Shown here piece by piece: positions 61,578 to 64,000 of a stretch of 64,000 nucleotides of DNA (position 1 is its first letter; each line of letters opens with the position of its first letter). Location of the stretch: positions 1 to 64,000 of the forward strand of contig CADCVE010000022.1 of NCBI GenBank assembly GCA_902806065.1, in the 5' to 3' direction. The translations under genes and the position numbers were made by a program. The notes under the pieces are model-generated. The model made no database searches and had not been told where the DNA came from. It worked only from the letters and a program-made list of their open reading frames with translations. The DNA comes from an uncultured Rubrobacteraceae bacterium (lineage in GTDB: Bacteria; Actinomycetota; Rubrobacteria; Rubrobacterales; Rubrobacteraceae).

Positions 61578-62732
61578 GTGAACGAGGTTCACTACGCAGG
61601 GCTCAGAGAAACCGTTCAAGAGGTCTGCGCGGGTTTTTCGAACGAGTACTGGCGTGCCCGCGACGAGAAGCGCGAGTACCCGGAGGCCTTTGTACAAGCC
61701 ATGACCGCATCCGGCCTACTTGGCGCGCTAATCCCCAAAGAGTACGGCGGCATGGGCCTCGGATTGGACGCGGCCTGTGTGATACTGGAAGAGGTCAACA
61801 GGAGTGGCGCCAACGCCGGCCCCGCGCACGCCCAGATGTACACCATGGGTACGCTCCTCAGGCACGGCTCGGAGGATCAGAGAGAAGGATACCTGCCAAA
61901 GGTAGCAAGTGGTGAACTCCGCCTGCAGGCCTTCGGCGTCACCGAGCCCGAGGCAGGAACCGATACCACGCAGCTGACAACGAGCGCGGTACGCGAGGGT
62001 GACCGTTACGTAGTGAACGGGCGTAAGATCTACATCTCCCGCGTGCAGCACTCCGACCTCATGGTCCTGCTCGCCCGCACCACCCCCATCGAACAGGTGG
62101 AGAAACACTCCCACGGCCTCTCGGTCTTTCTTGTAGACCTGCGCGAAGCCATCGGCAACGGCCTCACCATCAAACAGCGCCGGGTAATGATGAACAACGA
62201 GACGAACGAACTGCTCTTTGAGAACGTCGAAGTCCCGGCGAGCGCCTTGATCGGTGAAGAGGGCGAGGGCTTCCGCTACATCATGGATGGCATGAACGCC
62301 GAGCGCATCCTGATCGCCGCCGAATGCATAGGCGATGGGCGATTCTTCATCGAAAGGGCCACGGAGAGAGCGAAGGAGAGACAGGTATTCGGGCGTCCCA
62401 TCGGCCAGAACCAGGGCGTACAGTTCCCGATAGCCCGCGCTTATGCGAACGTCGAGGCGGCCGGTCTGATGACGGAAAAGGCCGCCGCGCTCTTTGACCG
62501 GGGCGAGAGTTGCGGGGCGGAGGCGAACATGGCGAAGCTTCTGGCGGCGGACGCGAGTTGGGAGGCGGCCAACATGGCGGTGCAGACCTTCGGGGGTTAT
62601 GGGTTCGATGCCGGGTACGACATCGAGCGCAAGTTCCGGGAGACGCGCCTCTACCAGGTCGCCCCGATCTCCACGAACCTTATCCTCTCCTACGTCGCCG
62701 AACACGTCCTGAAGCTCCCGAGGTCGTTCTAG
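61578..62732 (+). CDS. Acyl-CoA dehydrogenase
   Basis: 384 residues of the flavoprotein acyl-CoA dehydrogenase family: ALIPKEYGGMGLGLDAACVI, FGVTEPEAGTDTTQLTTSA, RQVFGRPIGQNQGVQFPIA and QTFGGYGFDAGYDIERKFRE. The active-site glutamate usually carried by the IYEGTSEIQ motif is replaced by QVAPISTNLI, as in some variant dehydrogenases, so the substrate may be unusual. GTG 61578 has GAAAGG upstream. The stop is 1 nt before the CoA-transferase start, so both act in the same pathway, perhaps catabolism of a branched or aromatic acid. Confidence 0.9.
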   Translation: MNEVHYAGLRETVQEVCAGFSNEYWRARDEKREYPEAFVQAMTASGLLGALIPKEYGGMGLGLDAACVILEEVNRSGANAGPAHAQMYTMGTLLRHGSEDQREGYLPKVASGELRLQAFGVTEPEAGTDTTQLTTSAVREGDRYVVNGRKIYISRVQHSDLMVLLARTTPIEQVEKHSHGLSVFLVDLREAIGNGLTIKQRRVMMNNETNELLFENVEVPASALIGEEGEGFRYIMDGMNAERILIAAECIGDGRFFIERATERAKERQVFGRPIGQNQGVQFPIARAYANVEAAGLMTEKAAALFDRGESCGAEANMAKLLAADASWEAANMAVQTFGGYGFDAGYDIERKFRETRLYQVAPISTNLILSYVAEHVLKLPRSF

Positions 62733-62733
62733 G

Positions 62734-64000
62734 ATGCCTACCAGCAAGCTCCCCTTAGAAGGCATAACCGTCGTGGCTCTGGAGCAGGCCGTCGCCGCCC
62801 CGTTCGCTACCCGCCAGCTAGCGGACCTCGGGGCGCGCGTAATAAAGGTAGAGCGCCCGAGAGTAGGCGACTTCGCCCGCTCCTACGACGAGACCGTGAA
62901 CGGGCTGGCGAGCCACTTCGTCTGGCTCAACCGCTCCAAGGAATCTCTGGCCCTGGACCTCAAAGAAGACGAAGCACAGAAGACGCTCCACCAGCTCGTC
63001 GCACGCGCCGACGTCTTTATCCAGAACCTGGCTCCGGGGGCCGCCGAACGATTGGGCTTCGGCGCGAAGGAACTCGGGGAGACGTACCCCCGGCTGGTGT
63101 ACTGCAGTGTCTCCGGGTATGGGGCGACGGGTCCGTACAGGGACAAGAAGGCTTACGACCTGCTGGTGCAGTGCGAGGCGGGGCTCGTCTCGATCACCGG
63201 CACGCAAGAGACTCCCTCCAAGGTCGGCATCTCCGTCGCGGATATCGCGGCCGGTATGTACGCCTACTCGGGCATCCTCGCGGCGCTATACAGACGAGAA
63301 CGCACCGGCGAGGGCGCCACGCTCGACATATCCATGCTCGAAGCTCTGGGCGAGTGGATGGGCTTCCCGGCGTACTTCGCGGGATACGGAGGCGAAGAGC
63401 CGAAGAGGAGCGGGGCGAGCCACGCATCCATTGCCCCATACGGCCCGTTCGCGTGCGGTGATGGAGAGGTCGTGTTCCTCGGCATTCAGAACGAGCGGGA
63501 GTGGGCACGGTTCTGTGAAGAAGCTCTCGAAAAACCGAGCATGGCCGAGGATTCCAGGTTCGCCTCGAACTCGGAGCGGGTTGCCAACCGAGCGGATCTT
63601 CACGCGGAGATAGAGAACGTCTTCTCGCGTCTGACGGAGGAACAAGTGATAGAACATCTCGAACGGGCGGGTATCGCCAACGCCCGCATGCGGGACATGC
63701 GCCAGTTCCTGGATCACCCGCAGCTGGAGGCGCGGGGCCGCTGGCGTGAGGTCGGCTCTCCGGCCGGGCCTTTGAGGGCGCTCCTGCCCCCGGCGATCCC
63801 TACTGGAGTGGAGCCGGTCATGCGCCCGGTCCCAAAGGTCGGGGAGCATACCGAGGAGATACTGTCCGAACTACTCGGCGGAAACGGCGCGGAGGAGTGT
63901 TCTGGAAGTCTGGACGAGGTGCGGGAGAGGATAGACGCGGCGGACCGCGAGATCGTGCGGCTGCTCGCCGAGCGAGAGGGGTATGTGCGGCGGGCCGCTT
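62734..64000 (+). CDS. CaiB/BaiF CoA-transferase fused to chorismate mutase-like domain, incomplete
   Basis: The frame from ATG 62734 stays open to the right edge (422 codons). Residues 1-385 are a class III CoA-transferase: PLEGITVVALEQAVAAPF, RQLADLGARVIKVERP, DVFIQNLAPGAAERLGF and GVGISVADIAAGMYA-type region with the likely nucleophile Asp. Residues about 386-422 read SLDEVRERIDAADREIVRLL and AEREGYVRRAA, the first helix of an AroQ-type chorismate mutase. No stop separates them. It starts 1 nt after the acyl-CoA dehydrogenase stop. Real fusion or unseen frameshift beyond the edge cannot be decided here. Confidence 0.85.
   Translation, partial: MPTSKLPLEGITVVALEQAVAAPFATRQLADLGARVIKVERPRVGDFARSYDETVNGLASHFVWLNRSKESLALDLKEDEAQKTLHQLVARADVFIQNLAPGAAERLGFGAKELGETYPRLVYCSVSGYGATGPYRDKKAYDLLVQCEAGLVSITGTQETPSKVGISVADIAAGMYAYSGILAALYRRERTGEGATLDISMLEALGEWMGFPAYFAGYGGEEPKRSGASHASIAPYGPFACGDGEVVFLGIQNEREWARFCEEALEKPSMAEDSRFASNSERVANRADLHAEIENVFSRLTEEQVIEHLERAGIANARMRDMRQFLDHPQLEARGRWREVGSPAGPLRALLPPAIPTGVEPVMRPVPKVGEHTEEILSELLGGNGAEECSGSLDEVRERIDAADREIVRLLAEREGYVRRAA

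Noticed and set aside
1-64000. tRNA or rRNA genes
   Set aside because: I looked for T-loop-like GGTTCGA motifs with matching acceptor stems and for conserved rRNA stretches; none fitted, though a covariance-model search was not possible.

Overview
The window reads as chromosome of a GC-rich actinobacterium close to Rubrobacter. Three things suggest this: a mannosylglycerate hydrolase of the type known from Rubrobacter radiotolerans, beside a sugar-nucleotide synthase and a GT81 glycosyltransferase; small helix-turn-helix proteins with a coiled-coil tail typical of that genus; and frequent GTG/TTG starts behind strong AGGAGG ribosome binding sites. No rRNA, tRNA, CRISPR array or phage module was found.

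Layout. 1-9.5 kb: a TspO-like membrane protein divergent from a MarR regulator, an IS5-family insertion sequence, several decayed genes, a TetR/DUF6069/MDR-oxidoreductase group and a GGDEF-EAL protein. 9.5-19 kb: a DoxX-like membrane protein, a transposase relic, a carboxymuconolactone decarboxylase-like protein, an aldo/keto reductase, a broken P1-family peptidase, a CynX-type exporter and small membrane proteins. 19-25 kb: an LPXTG-anchored wall protein, a frameshifted subtilase, an SDR relic and a large polytopic membrane protein. 25-33 kb: amino-acid-oxidase-like and aldo/keto reductase genes, sugar-nucleotide synthase, mannosylglycerate hydrolase plus SDR, a ferric-reductase-like flavocytochrome with a 33-residue membrane peptide, and a MaoC hydratase. 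33-36 kb: a histidine-kinase relic, a sulfotransferase and a broken IS982-type transposase. 36-43.3 kb: a glycan/small-molecule biosynthesis region, with a coupled NodB-like/NodS-like pair, a GT2 enzyme, and an overlapping five-gene operon (methyltransferase, membrane GT2, YqcI/YcgG haem oxygenase-like, DUF1989, GT81). 43-47 kb: a hydrolase, small membrane proteins and a BldC-like regulator with direct repeats in its promoter. 47.2-49.7 kb: a very GC-rich TetR/MDR/NmrA-like cassette with a perfect 16-bp palindromic operator candidate. 49.8-59 kb: a LOV-PAS-GGDEF-EAL photoreceptor, DUF2795 and SPW-like proteins, three alpha/beta hydrolases and an ABC1 kinase-like protein. 59-64 kb: a proline-rich secreted protein, a short secreted paralogue of the wall protein, and an acyl-CoA dehydrogenase overlapping nothing but adjoining a CaiB-type CoA-transferase fused in frame to the start of a chorismate-mutase domain.

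The most striking general property is decay: at least thirteen genes are broken by frameshifts, nonsense codons, internal deletions or lost starts, and coding density is low. The most interesting intact systems are the 38.9-43.3 kb five-gene operon and the CoA-transferase/chorismate-mutase fusion at the right edge.
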